From assembly GCF_016741935.1 (NCBI RefSeq), contig NZ_JAERRG010000006.1:1-64000 (forward strand): a stretch of 64,000 nucleotides of DNA, read 5' to 3'. The DNA comes from Streptomyces endocoffeicus (GTDB taxonomy: Bacteria; Actinomycetota; Actinomycetes; Streptomycetales; Streptomycetaceae). The notes beneath the pieces were generated by a model. That model was not told where the DNA came from and ran no database searches. It saw only the letters and a program-made list of their open reading frames with translations. How positions within the stretch are numbered: position 1 is the first letter of the stretch; every line of letters begins with the position of its first letter. Positions 48,894-57,327 of this stretch are shown here, piece after piece. Both the position numbers and the translations under genes were made by a program.

Positions 48894-50117
48894 TCACCAG
48901 GTGACGGGCAGTTCGTGGGCTCCGTAAATGATCATGTCGCTGCGCATCCGGACCTCCTCCGGGGGCACGGCGAGCCGCAGCCCCGGGAACCGGCGGAGCA
49001 GTCCGCGGTAGCCCGCCACCAGCTCGATCCTGGCCAGATGCTGCCCCAGACACTGATGGATGCCGTAGCCGAAGGCGAGGTGGCTGCTGCGGGGACGCCC
49101 TACGTCGAGCGTGTCCGGGTCGTCCACCAGCGCCGGGTCCCGGTTCGCCGCCGGGACCGAGACGGCCACGGACTGGCCCGCCGCGACGGTGACACCGCCG
49201 ACGACGACGTCCTCCAGCGCGATGCGGACGGGGAAGGCGTTGACGATGCTCAGGTAGCGCAGCAGCTCCTCGACGGCCTGGGGCAGGAGCGACTCGTCGG
49301 CCCGCAGCCGCTCCAGCTGCTCGGGCTCGCGCAGCAGGGCGAAGGTGCCGAGGCTGAGCATGTTGGTGGTGGTCTCGTGACCGGCGATCAGCAGCAGCCC
49401 CGCGATGCCACCGATCTCCTCGTCGTCGAGCTCTTCGACGGCGGTCAGCAGGGAGATCAGATCGTCCTTCGGCTCCTTGCGCTTGGCCTCGACCAGGGTG
49501 CGCAGGAAGGTGTCGAGCTCGGTCTTCCCGGCGAGGAACTCCGCATCGGTGCGGTCCTGGCGGAGCAACTGCGCGGCGACGGACTGGAAGAGCTCCCGAT
49601 CCTCGTACGGCACACCGAGCATCTCGCAGATCACCAGTGAGGGGATGGGCATGGCGAAGTGCCGCACCAGGTCGGCCGGTTTGCCCGCCGCCTCCAACGC
49701 GTCCAGCTGGTCGGCCACGATGTCCTCGATGCGGGCCTCCAGCTCCCGCATCCGACGCACCGTGAAGTACCGCGTGAGCTGGCCCCGGTAGTGGCCGTGC
49801 TCCGGCGCGTCCATGGCCAGGAACGACCCCGCCCCGCTGCTCCGGTCCCTGCGGACCGACTCGGGGACCGGCCGCATCGCGTCGTCGCCACGCCAGCGCT
49901 CGGCGCTGAACCGGGCGTCCCGCAGCACCTCCCGCGCCTCGTGATACCCCGTCACCAGCCAGCCGGTGCTGCCGCCCGCGAACCTCAGCGGGCTGATCGG
50001 CGGCCCGGTGAGCAGCGCGCGTGCCGGGTTGATGTAGTCGTCCCGCTCTTTCGGATACGAAGGGAGGTCGTGGAGATCTCGCAGGTCGTCATGGGTCGTG
50101 GGCATCGGAGCGTTCAC
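48894..50117 (-). CDS. Cytochrome P450
   Basis: 407 residues, actinobacterial soluble class. Visible are SFLAMDAPEHGHYRGQLTRYF (C-helix region), LLLIAGHETTTNML (I-helix oxygen-binding motif), a conserved EELLRYLS ExxR-like region, FPVRIALEDV, and the heme loop FGYGIHQCLGQHLAR with Cys356 as the iron ligand. It needs ferredoxin and reductase partners, which are not adjacent. The GTG start follows AAGGAGACCC. It is divergent from a TetR regulator with an inverted repeat between them, so substrate-induced control is likely. No ferredoxin or PKS gene is nearby, so I do not assign it to the macrolide. Confidence 0.95.
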   Translation of the reverse strand: MNAPMPTTHDDLRDLHDLPSYPKERDDYINPARALLTGPPISPLRFAGGSTGWLVTGYHEAREVLRDARFSAERWRGDDAMRPVPESVRRDRSSGAGSFLAMDAPEHGHYRGQLTRYFTVRRMRELEARIEDIVADQLDALEAAGKPADLVRHFAMPIPSLVICEMLGVPYEDRELFQSVAAQLLRQDRTDAEFLAGKTELDTFLRTLVEAKRKEPKDDLISLLTAVEELDDEEIGGIAGLLLIAGHETTTNMLSLGTFALLREPEQLERLRADESLLPQAVEELLRYLSIVNAFPVRIALEDVVVGGVTVAAGQSVAVSVPAANRDPALVDDPDTLDVGRPRSSHLAFGYGIHQCLGQHLARIELVAGYRGLLRRFPGLRLAVPPEEVRMRSDMIIYGAHELPVTW

Positions 50118-50188
50118 GATGGGTCTCCTTCGTGATCCTCGAACTGTCCCGGGGCGAACGTCCCGGAGCCGTCGGCCGCGGCCTTCGA

Positions 50189-50216
50189 TAGGGAACGCTA
50201 CCGATAGGGTTCCCTA
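50189..50216. promoter_or_regulatory. Probable TetR operator in the P450/TetR divergent region
   Basis: A perfect inverted repeat TAGGGAAC-12-GTTCCCTA lies in the 174-base gap between divergent genes; CGATAGGG occurs twice within it as a direct repeat. It is a good candidate for binding by the adjacent TetR-family protein and for repression of both genes. Confidence 0.65.
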
Positions 50217-50291
50217 CTGAACAGGGGGACTGATCGGCTACCGTACGGATCTGGCCAGGTTTCCGAACAGTTGGGGGAGAGGGGCACGCCG

Positions 50292-50900
50292 ATGCCGCCG
50301 CAGCGGTCAAAGACCGTGGAAGCGCTGATCGTCGGGGCGGAGCGGGCGTTCGCCGAACGCGGCTTCCACGGGGCGTCGATCGGCTACATCTGCCAGTGCT
50401 CGGGCAGGACCACCGGGGCCTTCTACTCCAACTACGACAGCAAGCTGAAGCTCTTCCTCGACGTCTTCCGGCGGCACAGCGACCGCACCGCCGACTACAT
50501 CGGGGAGCGGATCGACGAGATGGACACCGAGCGGGACCTGGCCCCCCAGCTCGCCCGGACCTTCGCCGAGATCTTCAACGGCGAGCACCTGGACGTCCGC
50601 TGGGTCTTCATCCACCTGGAATTCCGGCTGATGGCGCTCCGGGACGGCGATGCCGCCGCCGCGCTGGTGGATCACGAGAAGCGGTTCAGCCGCCGCATCG
50701 GCACCATGCTGGACGGGCTGTTCGACCGGGCCGGCCACCAGCCCGCCCTGCGGGGCACCGAACTGGCCGCGCTGCTCGGCGCGATGACGCGCGGCATCAA
50801 ACTGGACCGGGGCATCTACGCGGCGGGCGGTGTCGACGACCCGCTCTCCACCGACCAGGTGGCGATGGCGCTGGAGGGCCTGTTCCGCTCGGTGGCCTGA
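50292..50900 (+). CDS. TetR-family transcriptional regulator
   Basis: 202 residues from the ATG at 50292, which follows GGGGAGAGGGG; a longer TTG start at 50271 is less likely. The N-terminal HTH is typical (VEALIVGAERAFAERGFHG, IGYICQCSGRTTGAFYSNYDSK). The C-terminal ligand domain is helical. It is expected to bind the inverted repeat in front of the divergent P450 and to respond to that enzyme's substrate. Self-regulation is likely from the geometry. Confidence 0.92.
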   Translation: MPPQRSKTVEALIVGAERAFAERGFHGASIGYICQCSGRTTGAFYSNYDSKLKLFLDVFRRHSDRTADYIGERIDEMDTERDLAPQLARTFAEIFNGEHLDVRWVFIHLEFRLMALRDGDAAAALVDHEKRFSRRIGTMLDGLFDRAGHQPALRGTELAALLGAMTRGIKLDRGIYAAGGVDDPLSTDQVAMALEGLFRSVA

Positions 50901-50965
50901 TGGCCGGTCCCGATCCGTTCGGTGTGGTGCTTCGTCAAGCGGCTGAACCTGATGCGTCCTGAGGG

Positions 50966-51451
50966 TCAGCCCGCCCTGCGGAAGCTGTCGACGGGGCCGC
51001 CGAAGCCGCCCTCCGGGCCCTTCCAGTTGATCGCCAGGGCGTCGTCGCCCTTCATCCCGACGGTGCCCTGGCCCCGCCCTCCGTCGCTGTCGCCCTTGCA
51101 CGACAGGGTCAGGGAGGGCTCGTCCTCACCGCCCTTCCGGCCGGGCCCGAGCGTGCCGGTGCAGTCGAGCTTCGGGCCCTTCGCCGTGACCTTGCCGTCC
51201 GCGACGGTGAGGGTCTCCAGGTCGTCGGCGGACTTCGCCGCCACGATGGACTTCCAGGAGCCCGCCGAACGCTCCATGATCGTGCCCCGGGCCGACGGGC
51301 CGGAGCTCGGCGACTGCTGGGCGGCCTGAGTGGCCTTGGTGGCTCCGCCGCTCGGCTTCGATTCCTTCTTCCCGTCGTCGCCGCCTCCGCAGCCGCTGAC
51401 GACAAGGCCGAGAATGACCGAAGTGACCGCCATGTGCACTGTCCTGCGCAC
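50966..51451 (-). CDS. Small lipoprotein
   Basis: 161 residues. The start GTG (51451) follows GGAAAGGAATTC. A signal with lipobox LVVSGC places the mature Cys at about residue 21; a Ser/Pro/Lys linker and a beta-rich domain follow (TLTVADGKVTAKGPKLDCTG, PSLTLSCKGDSDGG, MKGDDALAINWKGPEGG). The domain repeats charged hairpins and has two further Cys. It is anchored on the outer face of the membrane. The function is unknown; similar small lipoproteins are common in Streptomyces. Confidence 0.75.
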   Translation of the reverse strand: MRRTVHMAVTSVILGLVVSGCGGGDDGKKESKPSGGATKATQAAQQSPSSGPSARGTIMERSAGSWKSIVAAKSADDLETLTVADGKVTAKGPKLDCTGTLGPGRKGGEDEPSLTLSCKGDSDGGRGQGTVGMKGDDALAINWKGPEGGFGGPVDSFRRAG

Positions 51452-51706
51452 GTGAATTCCTTTCCCCGTACAACTGAGCACGTCAACCTAACAGGCCCCG
51501 CCACTGCCCCATGCAGGGCCCTGGCCTGCGCGGACACCCCCCCCGATGGGACAGACCCGCCCCGCGGAACCGGCCTGATACGTACGGCACTGTCCGAGAT
51601 CCTGTGTACCGGTCAATAAAGTACGTCGGAAAAGTACGTCGGAGCGCGGATCGCCGATCGGTCCGCGCGGGATGACGTGGCGCGGGGGGTGAGGAGGAGT
51701 ACGGCT

Positions 51707-53326
51707 GTGGAGGCACGGGCCCACACCGGGCGGCTGGACGAGCTGCTGCACGAGGTGCGGCGACAGATGGGCCGAGGGGCCGGGGCGGATCCGCGGCCGG
51801 TACTCGACTGGCTGGGCCGGCAGATCGACGCCGATGTCGCGCTGGTCGGCGGCGCGGGCGCGGTCGAGGCCTCCACCGCGCTTTTCCCGCGGCAGATCCT
51901 GCCCTCGCTCGAACCGACGCTGGCACGGCTGTCCGGCGGGCAGATGGCCGCGGCGGCCACCGAGAGCGGCGCCCTTCAGGTGCGGCTGGAGGCGCTCGGC
52001 CCGCACGCGCCACGGCCCGTGCTGGTGGTGGCGGGCACCTCGGCGCCCACCCGCGAAGCGGCGTCGCTGGTCTCGCACGCCGGGAGTCTCATCGCGCTCC
52101 TGGACCGCGCGCAGGGCGCGGACACCACCTTCCGCGGCTATCAGTCCAAGGCGCGGCAGCTGCGGTTCGCCGTCTTCAGCGCCCTGCTGGCGGGAGATCT
52201 CACCCTGGCCCGCCGGATGACCACCGGCGCCGTCCCCTCGTTGCTGGACGCCGCACGGCTGCGCGTCTATCTGCTGCACTGCCCGCCGGAGGACCGGGAC
52301 CGGCTGGCGCAGACCTACCAGGACGGCTCGGGCTATCACGGCACGGGCCTGATGGTGCACTGCCCGGCCTTCAAGGAGCACCTCATCTGCCTGGTCGCGG
52401 ACGGGTCCGCCGACGGATCCGACGACGGGACCGGTGGCCGGTTCGACGACGAGCCCGACACCGACCCCCGTGACTTCGGCGACGACCCCGAGGTGGCCCG
52501 CGGCCAGGGCACGGTGCTGCGCCGTCTGGTGCGGGAGAACTCGCTCTACGCGCTGGGCATCAGCAGCCCGTATCCGCTCGACGCCACGGCCGAGGCGTAC
52601 GGGCAAGCCCTGCACGCCCTGGCCGCGGCGCGCCATACGCCCGAGCGGATGGCCGCCTACCTCGGCCGGACACCGCTGGTGCCCCTGCTGCCCCACACGG
52701 AGGCGGGCACCTGGGCCCGCGCCCTGTTGCGGCCACTGGGGTCCACCCCGAGAGCCACCCTGGACATCACCCGGCTCGCCGTCACCTTCCCCCGGTCGGC
52801 GGTGGCCCGGCTGTTGGACATCAGCCGCAACACCGTGTCCCACCACCTCAGCCGGGTGGAGGCCACCCTCGGCCTTGACCTGGGCGACGTACGCACCCGG
52901 GCCGCCCTCGACCTGGCCTTCTGCCTGACCGGAGGGCAGCCGGACGGCGGCTTCGGCCCCGAGGGCGGCTTCGGCTCCACGGGTGGGTTCGGCTCCACAG
53001 GTGGCTTCGGGGCCCGGGGCGGGCGGCCGGTGCCCACCCTGGACGAGTTGTTCCGCACCGGGCCCGCCCACGCCTGGGCGCGGGAGTTCCTCCGTCCGCT
53101 CCAGGACACCCGGGGCCGCGATCTGCACACCACCCTGAGCGCCTGGATCGACGCGAACACCGATGCCCAGCGGACCGCCCGCCATGTCGGTCTCAGCCGG
53201 AACACCGTCAGGGCCCATCTGCGAGCCGCCGAACACCTGCTCAGCCGGGATCTGCTCACCACCGGCTCCGGGATCCACGACCTGGTGCACGCCCTGCACA
53301 TCACCGGGCTCCACCCGGCGGACTGA
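51707..53326 (+). CDS. PucR/CdaR-type transcriptional regulator
   Basis: 539 residues from GTG 51707, chosen over a GTG at 51677 because GAGGAGGAG sits seven bases ahead. A variable N-terminal sensor region is followed by two C-terminal HTH segments (AVARLLDISRNTVSHHLSRV and QRTARHVGLSRNTVRAHLRA), separated by a Gly/Phe/Ser repeat (GGFGST, 52960-53015). Duplicated PucR-like HTHs are unusual; many family members have one. The effector is unknown. The neighbouring lipoprotein and transporter give no clear target. Confidence 0.82.
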   Translation: MEARAHTGRLDELLHEVRRQMGRGAGADPRPVLDWLGRQIDADVALVGGAGAVEASTALFPRQILPSLEPTLARLSGGQMAAAATESGALQVRLEALGPHAPRPVLVVAGTSAPTREAASLVSHAGSLIALLDRAQGADTTFRGYQSKARQLRFAVFSALLAGDLTLARRMTTGAVPSLLDAARLRVYLLHCPPEDRDRLAQTYQDGSGYHGTGLMVHCPAFKEHLICLVADGSADGSDDGTGGRFDDEPDTDPRDFGDDPEVARGQGTVLRRLVRENSLYALGISSPYPLDATAEAYGQALHALAAARHTPERMAAYLGRTPLVPLLPHTEAGTWARALLRPLGSTPRATLDITRLAVTFPRSAVARLLDISRNTVSHHLSRVEATLGLDLGDVRTRAALDLAFCLTGGQPDGGFGPEGGFGSTGGFGSTGGFGARGGRPVPTLDELFRTGPAHAWAREFLRPLQDTRGRDLHTTLSAWIDANTDAQRTARHVGLSRNTVRAHLRAAEHLLSRDLLTTGSGIHDLVHALHITGLHPAD

Positions 53327-53505
53327 CTGCGCACCGTGCACATGTCGCGGGCGGGCGATGCGCACCGTGCACCGTTGCCCGCCCGCGTGATCGGCTTTAG
53401 CGTCGCTCTTGCCGCACCGCGCGGGAAACGAAGCCCCGCCTCCCAGCGTGGCGGGCGGTCTGTATCACCACGAGGGGAGTGATGCAGACCGGCGCCGTAC
53501 GGTGC

Positions 53506-54489
53506 TCACAGCTCCGAGGGCTTCTTTCCCGCGGTGGGCGCGGTGCGCGCTCGGGGACGTGCCGGTACACGTCCCCGAGCGACGGCGAGCACCGCACCCG
53601 ACAGCAGCACCAGGGCGCCCAGGGCCTGGAGACCGCCGAAGGACTCGCCCAAGAAGACCATGGAGCACACGGTGTTGACCACCGGGACCATGAACATCAT
53701 CAAGGACGCGGACGCCGGGCCCACCGCACCCACGCCCCGGTAGTACAGGAGATTGGCCACGGCGGCCGGGCCGATGGCGAGGAACACCACGTTCAGCCAG
53801 AGGCCGGCCGGCAGCCCGTCCCAGCGCACCTCGCCGAGGTCGGGCGCGGCGAGCGCCCCCAGCAGCACCGCCCCCGCACACGTCGCGTACGTCGTGGCGC
53901 GCAGCGGGTCGATCCCGGCCAGCACCCGGGGCCCGATGAGCGTGTACGCGGCCCAGCACACCGCACTGAGCAGATACAGCAGATCGCCCGAGAGCCGGGT
54001 GGTGCCGCCGTGTGCGCTGCCGCCCGCGCCGAAGAAGAACACCACCGCCCCGGCGAGCCCGAGGGCGAGCCCCGCCAGCCGCCCCCCGGAGGCCCGTTCA
54101 CGGCCGGTGACCAGGAGGAAGGCGCTGGTCAGGACCGGGCTGAGGACGGGGATGACGATGCCCGCGTCGAGCGAGGGCGCCAGCGACAGCCCCCAGAAGA
54201 AGAAGCCGTTGTAGGCGAAGACCCCCAGGACGCCCGCGAGCGCCGCGCGCCGCCCGCCGCCACGCGCGGCAGCCGGGGTGGCCGCGGCAGCCGGGGCGGC
54301 CGCCGGTTTGCCGAAGACCGCCACCGCCGCCAGCAGGGCGACCGCCCCGCCGCCGAAGCGCAGCAGCGCCGCCACGGTGTGCGGCAGCTGGGCCACCACC
54401 GACTTGGAGCTGGAGAAGGCGCTGCCCCACAGCAGCATGGTGACCGTGAGCAGGACGTACGGGCTCTTCCATCCCTTGTCTTCAGGCAT
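53506..54489 (-). CDS. EamA-family (DMT superfamily) transporter
   Basis: 327 residues, about ten transmembrane helices in two EamA repeats (LLTVTMLLWGSAFSSSKSVV, YNGFFFWGLSLAPSLDAGIV in the first; LLYLLSAVCWAAYTLIGPRV, SASLMMFMVPVVNTVCSMVF in the second). It is probably an inner-membrane exporter or permease for small metabolites or amino acids. The ATG at 54489 opens MPEDKGWKSPYVLL; the longer frame upstream lacks membrane character. It is divergent from the reductase at 54703. Confidence 0.9.
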   Translation of the reverse strand: MPEDKGWKSPYVLLTVTMLLWGSAFSSSKSVVAQLPHTVAALLRFGGGAVALLAAVAVFGKPAAAPAAAATPAAARGGGRRAALAGVLGVFAYNGFFFWGLSLAPSLDAGIVIPVLSPVLTSAFLLVTGRERASGGRLAGLALGLAGAVVFFFGAGGSAHGGTTRLSGDLLYLLSAVCWAAYTLIGPRVLAGIDPLRATTYATCAGAVLLGALAAPDLGEVRWDGLPAGLWLNVVFLAIGPAAVANLLYYRGVGAVGPASASLMMFMVPVVNTVCSMVFLGESFGGLQALGALVLLSGAVLAVARGRVPARPRARTAPTAGKKPSEL

Positions 54490-54702
54490 GCCCCGACCCT
54501 GGCCCGTGGCCTCGCCCCCGGTCTTGAACGCTGGTGCGCCGCCCCGGCGCCACGCGTTCCGTATCGCCACCCTGTCCGTTCCGTGAGGAATACCCCTTCC
54601 CGGGATGTGGAACCGGGTAGGTATCACCCGTGGCGCCAGAGCCCCGGCAGTCGACCCGTGATCCGGACCGTCCACGACGGTTCCCGCTTCGGAAGGTGGT
54701 AG

Positions 54703-55731
54703 GTGGTCCCGTTGAACACCGCTGACCAGGAGACACCCCGCGAGCGCAAGGAGTTCCGCCGCTCCCTGCCGCACTTCGCCGACCGGATCACCGCCGACGG
54801 CCGGGACGGCTGGCCGGTGGAGGCCGGGCGCTATCGGCTGGTGGTCAGCCGGGCCTGCCCCTGGGCGAGCCGTGCGCTGGTCTCACGGCGGCTGCTCGGC
54901 CTGGAGCCGGCCCTGTCAGTGGCCATCACCGACCCCATCCAGGACGAGCGCAGCTGGCGCTTCACCCTGGATCCGGGGGACCGGGACCCGGTCTTGGGCA
55001 TCGGGTTCCTCAGCGAGGCGTACGACGCCCGCGAGAGGGGATATCCGGGCGGGGTGAGCGTGCCCGCGGTGGTGGACGTCCCCAGTGGCCAACTGGTCAC
55101 CAACGACTACCACCGGATCACCCTGGACCTCGCCACCGAGTGGACCGCCCTCCATCGTGAGGGCGCCCCGGATCTGTACCCCGAGGAGCACCGCGACGAG
55201 ATCGACGACGTGGCGGAGGACATCTACCGCGATGTGAACAACGGTGTGTACCGCGCGGGCTTCGCCGAGCACCAGCACAGTTACGACGACGCCTACCGGC
55301 GGCTCTTCGCCCGCCTCGACGAGCTGTCCGGGCGGCTGGCCACGCGGCGCTATCTGGTCGGCGACACCATCACCGAGGCCGATATCCGGCTGTTCACCAC
55401 GCTGGTCCGGTTCGACGCCGTGTACCACGGCCACTTCAAGTGCAACCGCAACAAGCTCAGCGAGGACCCGGTGCTGTGGGGGTATGTCCGTGATCTCTTC
55501 CAGACGCCGGGATTCGGGGACACCGTCGACTTCGACCACATCAAGCGCCACTACTACCAGGTGCACACCAACATCAACCCCCGCCGCATCGTTCCGCTCG
55601 GCCCCGACCTCTCCGGATGGCTGACACCGCATCACCGCGAGGAGCTGGGCGGGCGCCCGTTCGGCGACGGCACCGCACCCGGGCCGGTGCCGGACGGCGA
55701 GGTGGTGCCGGAGGAGGGCCGGGTGGCTTGA
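54703..55731 (+). CDS. Glutathionyl-hydroquinone reductase-like protein (YqjG/ECM4 family)
   Basis: 342 residues. An N-terminal thioredoxin-fold GST domain has the catalytic Cys in SRACPWASR, preceded by GRYRLVVS. A helical GST C-terminal domain follows (VNNGVYRAGFAEHQHSYDDA, FDAVYHGHFKCNRNKL, DHIKRHYYQVHTNINPRRIV). These are hallmark segments of the YqjG/ECM4 family that removes thiols from conjugated hydroquinones; actinobacteria would use mycothiol. The start is GTG 54703 after GGAAGG, with TTG 54712 as an alternative. Confidence 0.88.
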   Translation: MVPLNTADQETPRERKEFRRSLPHFADRITADGRDGWPVEAGRYRLVVSRACPWASRALVSRRLLGLEPALSVAITDPIQDERSWRFTLDPGDRDPVLGIGFLSEAYDARERGYPGGVSVPAVVDVPSGQLVTNDYHRITLDLATEWTALHREGAPDLYPEEHRDEIDDVAEDIYRDVNNGVYRAGFAEHQHSYDDAYRRLFARLDELSGRLATRRYLVGDTITEADIRLFTTLVRFDAVYHGHFKCNRNKLSEDPVLWGYVRDLFQTPGFGDTVDFDHIKRHYYQVHTNINPRRIVPLGPDLSGWLTPHHREELGGRPFGDGTAPGPVPDGEVVPEEGRVA

Positions 55732-56194
55732 AGTCGCACATGTCGCATTCCCGTGCCGCCCATGCGCCGCACGTCACTTCGTTCGCCCGGTCTTCAAGTG
55801 ATCGGCACACCTGTTACACACATGCCATGTGTGCGCCCCGGCTCGTACGCCATCTCGGCCCCGGCCGTGGTGGCCAGGCCCGACATGACGCGCGTCACCT
55901 CGCACAAGGGACATGATGCCGGGCGAGCTCGGTGACCTTTCTGTGACGGAAAAGCGCCCATGAGGTGCGCACTTGTGCCGGTCGTGTAATCGGAAAGTGG
56001 CGGAATGCCCGGTTCCGGACTTGGCTGATTCGCAGCGTGGCGAGCCCCGTGGTTACATCCCATTCCGCGCTCGGCATCCACGGATCCCCGGTTCCTTCCG
56101 GAGCCCCGTGACCATGCCGCGGGAGCCGATTCCCCTCGGCCCCCAAGCGCTGCTTGCAAGCTCAATGAGACAGTCACCCAAGGGAGACGCAACA
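55732..56194 (+). other. 463-base gap upstream of the precursor peptide, with palindrome
   Basis: No supported gene. It contains the perfect palindrome CACACATG-C-CATGTGTG (55817-55833) and an AT-richer stretch from about 55930 to 56000 (including GTGACCTTTCTGTGACGG) that may hold the promoter of the bacteriocin-like operon. Several short open frames cross it but lack ribosome sites or codon bias. Confidence 0.6.
55817..55833. promoter_or_regulatory. Palindromic candidate operator
   Basis: CACACATG-C-CATGTGTG, a perfect 8-bp inverted repeat around one base, lies about 360 bases before the precursor start and 86 bases after the reductase stop. It has the shape of a dimeric-regulator site. The regulator is not identified. 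Confidence 0.5.
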
Positions 56195-56413
56195 ATGAAC
56201 AACGCGCCCAAGGTCGCCACCCAGGAGATCTCCGACGCCGAGCTGGACAACGTGGCCGGTGGCATCGGCAACCCGGTGGGCGACGTCCTCGGCACCGTCG
56301 ACTCCGTCACCGGCCCGGTGACCGGCGCCCTCGGCACCGTCACCGGCACGGTTGACGGTGTCACCGGCCTGAACACCACCGGCATCGTCGGTGGGGTCGT
56401 CGGCAGCCTCTGA
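56195..56413 (+). CDS. Double-glycine leader peptide, Cys-free Gly/Val/Thr-rich core (bacteriocin-like precursor)
   Basis: 72 residues from an ATG preceded by AGGGAGACGC. The leader (MNNAPKVATQEISDAELDNV, then AGG) ends in the Gly-Gly motif cut by C39 peptidases, with the EL/LxxVAGG pattern. The 49-residue core begins IGNPVGDVLGTVDSV. It is made of imperfect short repeats (VTG, GTV, TVD), is rich in Gly, Val and Thr, and has no Cys, so lanthionine rings cannot form. It is directly upstream of its apparent exporter genes and separated from them by a strong hairpin. It could be an unmodified membrane-active peptide or self-assembling peptide; the class is inferred from leader and neighbours. 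Confidence 0.8.
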   Translation: MNNAPKVATQEISDAELDNVAGGIGNPVGDVLGTVDSVTGPVTGALGTVTGTVDGVTGLNTTGIVGGVVGSL

Positions 56414-56421
56414 GGCTGACA

Positions 56422-56472
56422 GACCGCCTTCCCTGTGCCCCGGGCCTGCCTGGTCCGGGGCACTCGGCGGTC
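56422..56472 (+). terminator. Two-step stem-loop between precursor and exporter genes
   Basis: Inner stem GTGCCCCGG/CCGGGGCAC (56435-56463) is enclosed by GACCGCC/GGCGGTC (56422-56428 and 56466-56472) through a small internal loop. There is no long U-run. Placed right after the precursor stop and before the HlyD gene, it likely lets precursor mRNA accumulate over transporter mRNA, by partial termination or by protecting the 3' end. Confidence 0.7.
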
Positions 56473-56520
56473 CACGGCGCCCTTTTCGATCACTCCCTTC
56501 GCGGCTGAGGAAAGACTCTC

Positions 56521-57327
56521 GTGCAGTTCCGCCAGCAGGCCCTCTCCAAGGCGCAGTCGGCAGAGGACATCGACCTGCCGGTGCGCTACGCCCGTCCCCA
56601 GGGATGGCTGGCGCTCGCGGTCACGGTGGTGGTCATGGCCGGGGCCGCCGTATGGGCCGTCACCGGCACCGTGTCCAACACCCTCGACGCCACCGGGATC
56701 CTCACCCACGGACAGGGCAGCTATGTGCTGCAGAGCCCGATCGCGGGCCAGGTGACCTCCGTCCTCGCGCAGGAGGGCAGCACCCTCCCGGCGGGCGCAC
56801 CGCTGCTGAAGGTCCGCACCACCGGTGGCACCACCGTCGTGCGCACCATCGCCGCCGGCCGCCTCACCACCCTCTCCGCCTCGATCGGCTCCGTGCTGAA
56901 CACCGGCGCGAACGTGGCCTCCGTGGAGCGGGTCCGCCGCTCCGACGACCCGCTGATGGCGACCCTGTACGTCCCCGCGGACCGGGCGGCCTCGGTGCGG
57001 GTGGGCGCGTCGGTCGACCTCAGTGTGCAGTCCGCGCCCACGCAGACCTACGGTGTGCTCCGCGGCGAGGTGCGGGCCATCGGCCGGACCGCCCAGTCCA
57101 GCCAGCAGATCGGCGCCTACCTCGGCAGTGAGCAGCTCGGCGAGGAGTTCTCCAAGCACGGCCCGCCGGTCGCCGTCCAGGTACGCCTCGACCGCGAGCG
57201 CGGCACCCGCTCCGGCTACCGCTGGTCGTCCCCCGAAGGCCCGCCGTTCGCCCTCGGCTCCATGACCCTGACCGACGGCACCGTCCACCTGGACGCCCAG
57301 CACCCCATCGATTGGCTGCTCCCGTGA
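56521..57327 (+). CDS. HlyD-like membrane fusion protein of NHLM-type secretion
   Basis: 268 residues. GTG start after GAGGAAAG. One N-terminal membrane helix (GWLALAVTVVVMAGAAVWAV) follows a short cytoplasmic part. A lipoyl/biotinyl-like hairpin (VLQSPIAGQVTSVLAQEGST and LLKVRTTGGTTVV) and beta-barrel repeats of the periplasmic adaptor fold follow. It is shorter than Gram-negative HlyD and lacks a long coiled coil, as in the NHLM bacteriocin adaptors. The stop overlaps the next start (GTGA), and it should link the two ABC exporters to the cell exterior. Confidence 0.85.
   Translation: MQFRQQALSKAQSAEDIDLPVRYARPQGWLALAVTVVVMAGAAVWAVTGTVSNTLDATGILTHGQGSYVLQSPIAGQVTSVLAQEGSTLPAGAPLLKVRTTGGTTVVRTIAAGRLTTLSASIGSVLNTGANVASVERVRRSDDPLMATLYVPADRAASVRVGASVDLSVQSAPTQTYGVLRGEVRAIGRTAQSSQQIGAYLGSEQLGEEFSKHGPPVAVQVRLDRERGTRSGYRWSSPEGPPFALGSMTLTDGTVHLDAQHPIDWLLP

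Noticed and set aside
48894..50117. P450 as a tailoring enzyme of the macrolide cluster
   Set aside because: It is 30 kb away beyond the tail locus, with its own regulator and no cluster neighbours, so position gives no support.
56195..56413. Lanthipeptide precursor
   Set aside because: The core has no Cys and no LanM/LanB/LanC-type gene is present, so lanthionine formation is unsupported. Only the leader resembles type A2 lantibiotics.
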